A stretch of DNA of 64,000 nt from Bdellovibrionia bacterium. Lineage in GTDB: Bacteria; Bdellovibrionota; Bdellovibrionia; Bdellovibrionales; JAGQZY01. The position numbers were made by a program, and so were the translations under genes. The notes beneath the pieces were generated by a model. It was not told the origin of the DNA, did no database searches, and saw only the letters and a program-made list of their open reading frames with translations. Each line of letters begins with the position of its first letter. Within the stretch, counting starts at the first letter, position 1. Shown here piece by piece: positions 63,652 to 64,000 of this stretch. The stretch is from positions 62,001 through 126,000 of the forward strand of contig JAUHWH010000001.1 of the NCBI GenBank assembly GCA_030424715.1. Reading direction: 5' to 3'.

Positions 63652-64000
63652 CGCGGGTAGAGGCCCCGTAAAAGCATCGCTTTTTCAAGATGCTGAATCG
63701 ACACAGCCATCGCTGCCGATCGGGTGTCCACCTTTTCTTCGCTGGCAAATTTGTGGACCTTATTAAAAGCTTTGGTGATCGTCTTCTGCATGTTGTGTTC
63801 AACAGCTTCGGCATCCCAATAGTAGTTTTGCACGTCTTGAACCCACTCAAAGTAACTCACAATAACCCCACCACCGTTGGCAAGGATGTCTGGAACAATC
63901 ATGACGCCTTTTTCAGAAAGAAAGTTACCGGCTTCCATGGTCGTGGGTCCGTTGGCACCTTCCACAATAATTTTAGCTTTCACATTCTCCATATTTTTTT
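63648..64000 (-). CDS. Glutamate dehydrogenase, C-terminal part
   Basis: The last 117 codons of a Glu/Leu/Phe/Val dehydrogenase; the rest lies beyond the right edge, so the ATG at 63992 is internal (the frame stays open before it). The segment KAKIIVEGANGPTTMEAGNF and the later DILANGGGVIVSYFEWVQD are typical of GdhA of the NAD(P)-dependent kind. Leucine dehydrogenases differ here. It is translationally coupled to pyrD. Confidence 0.9.
   Translation of the reverse strand, partial: KNMENVKAKIIVEGANGPTTMEAGNFLSEKGVMIVPDILANGGGVIVSYFEWVQDVQNYYWDAEAVEHNMQKTITKAFNKVHKFASEEKVDTRSAAMAVSIQHLEKAMLLRGLYPR

Overview
The window looks like chromosome from a predatory or predator-related bacterium of the Bdellovibrionota (Bdellovibrio-like). 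This is inferred from gene content, not from a marker tree. The pointers are: a complete Agl-Glt-type motor and envelope cluster as in Myxococcus and Bdellovibrio; a TIGR02147 regulator paired with a small lipoprotein; FHA-GGDEF and PilZ/GYF c-di-GMP proteins; an HNH endonuclease of the type common in Bdellovibrio; and many small lipoproteins and outer-membrane barrels. The genes form long, tightly packed runs with many 1-14 bp overlaps. Start codons GTG and TTG behind strong Shine-Dalgarno (SD) sites are common.

Layout. 1-9.7 kb: lepA (cut by the window edge), metK, a beta-propeller lipoprotein, a TIGR02147 regulator with a lipoprotein, an alkyltransferase, rpoN-lptB-lptC and a GYF-PilZ protein. 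9.8-15.1 kb: an accessory-looking minus-strand block with a histidine kinase, a divergent YcaO-domain protein, a membrane-anchored oligopeptide-binding-like protein, a small exported protein, and a tandem pair of unknown exported paralogues. 15.3-17.7 kb: three plus-strand genes for unknown envelope proteins, closed by a terminator. 17.8-29.4 kb: a ten-gene minus-strand run for two outer-membrane barrels, three TPR proteins, a small exported protein, a GltG-like FHA/TonB-type protein, a TolQ-like protein and two TolR-like proteins. This run is directly continuous with kdsC, kdsD, pyrG and kdsB (29.4-33.4 kb), which supply Kdo for LPS.

33.4-50.7 kb: engB, an FHA-type sigma-54 activator with a near-match sigma-54 promoter, a FliL-like protein, a BamE-like lipoprotein, polA, an ftsB-like gene, eno, a kinase-like ATPase, a CpaF ATPase with an exported cupredoxin-like protein, a PIN-PhoH protein, a PilZ protein, a TonB-like protein, a barrel and a PF10023-type peptidase lipoprotein. 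50.7-54 kb: a gene-poor, AT-richer accessory stretch with an exported kinase-like protein lacking its catalytic Asp, an HNH endonuclease and a DUF2306 protein. It has a 14-bp direct repeat at both ends of its first part. 54-64 kb: an ECF sigma factor, an FHA-GGDEF cyclase, pgi, a metallophosphoesterase, a second GGDEF protein overlapping a coiled-coil gene, an HU/IHF-like protein, a glycosyltransferase, mutT-like, pyrD and the end of a glutamate dehydrogenase gene.

How the parts fit. Much of the window serves the envelope: Kdo supply, LPS transport, barrel and lipoprotein biogenesis, and a PMF-driven Tol/Agl-type machine. Signalling proteins built from FHA, GGDEF and PilZ domains are scattered through it. 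The best candidates for something undescribed are the YcaO / peptide-binding protein / histidine kinase block (9.8-13.6 kb), the unknown exported tandem paralogues beside it, and the repeat-bounded island at 50.9-53.1 kb. A dispersed repeat family is shared between the two largest gene-free gaps (38.0 and 53.6 kb).
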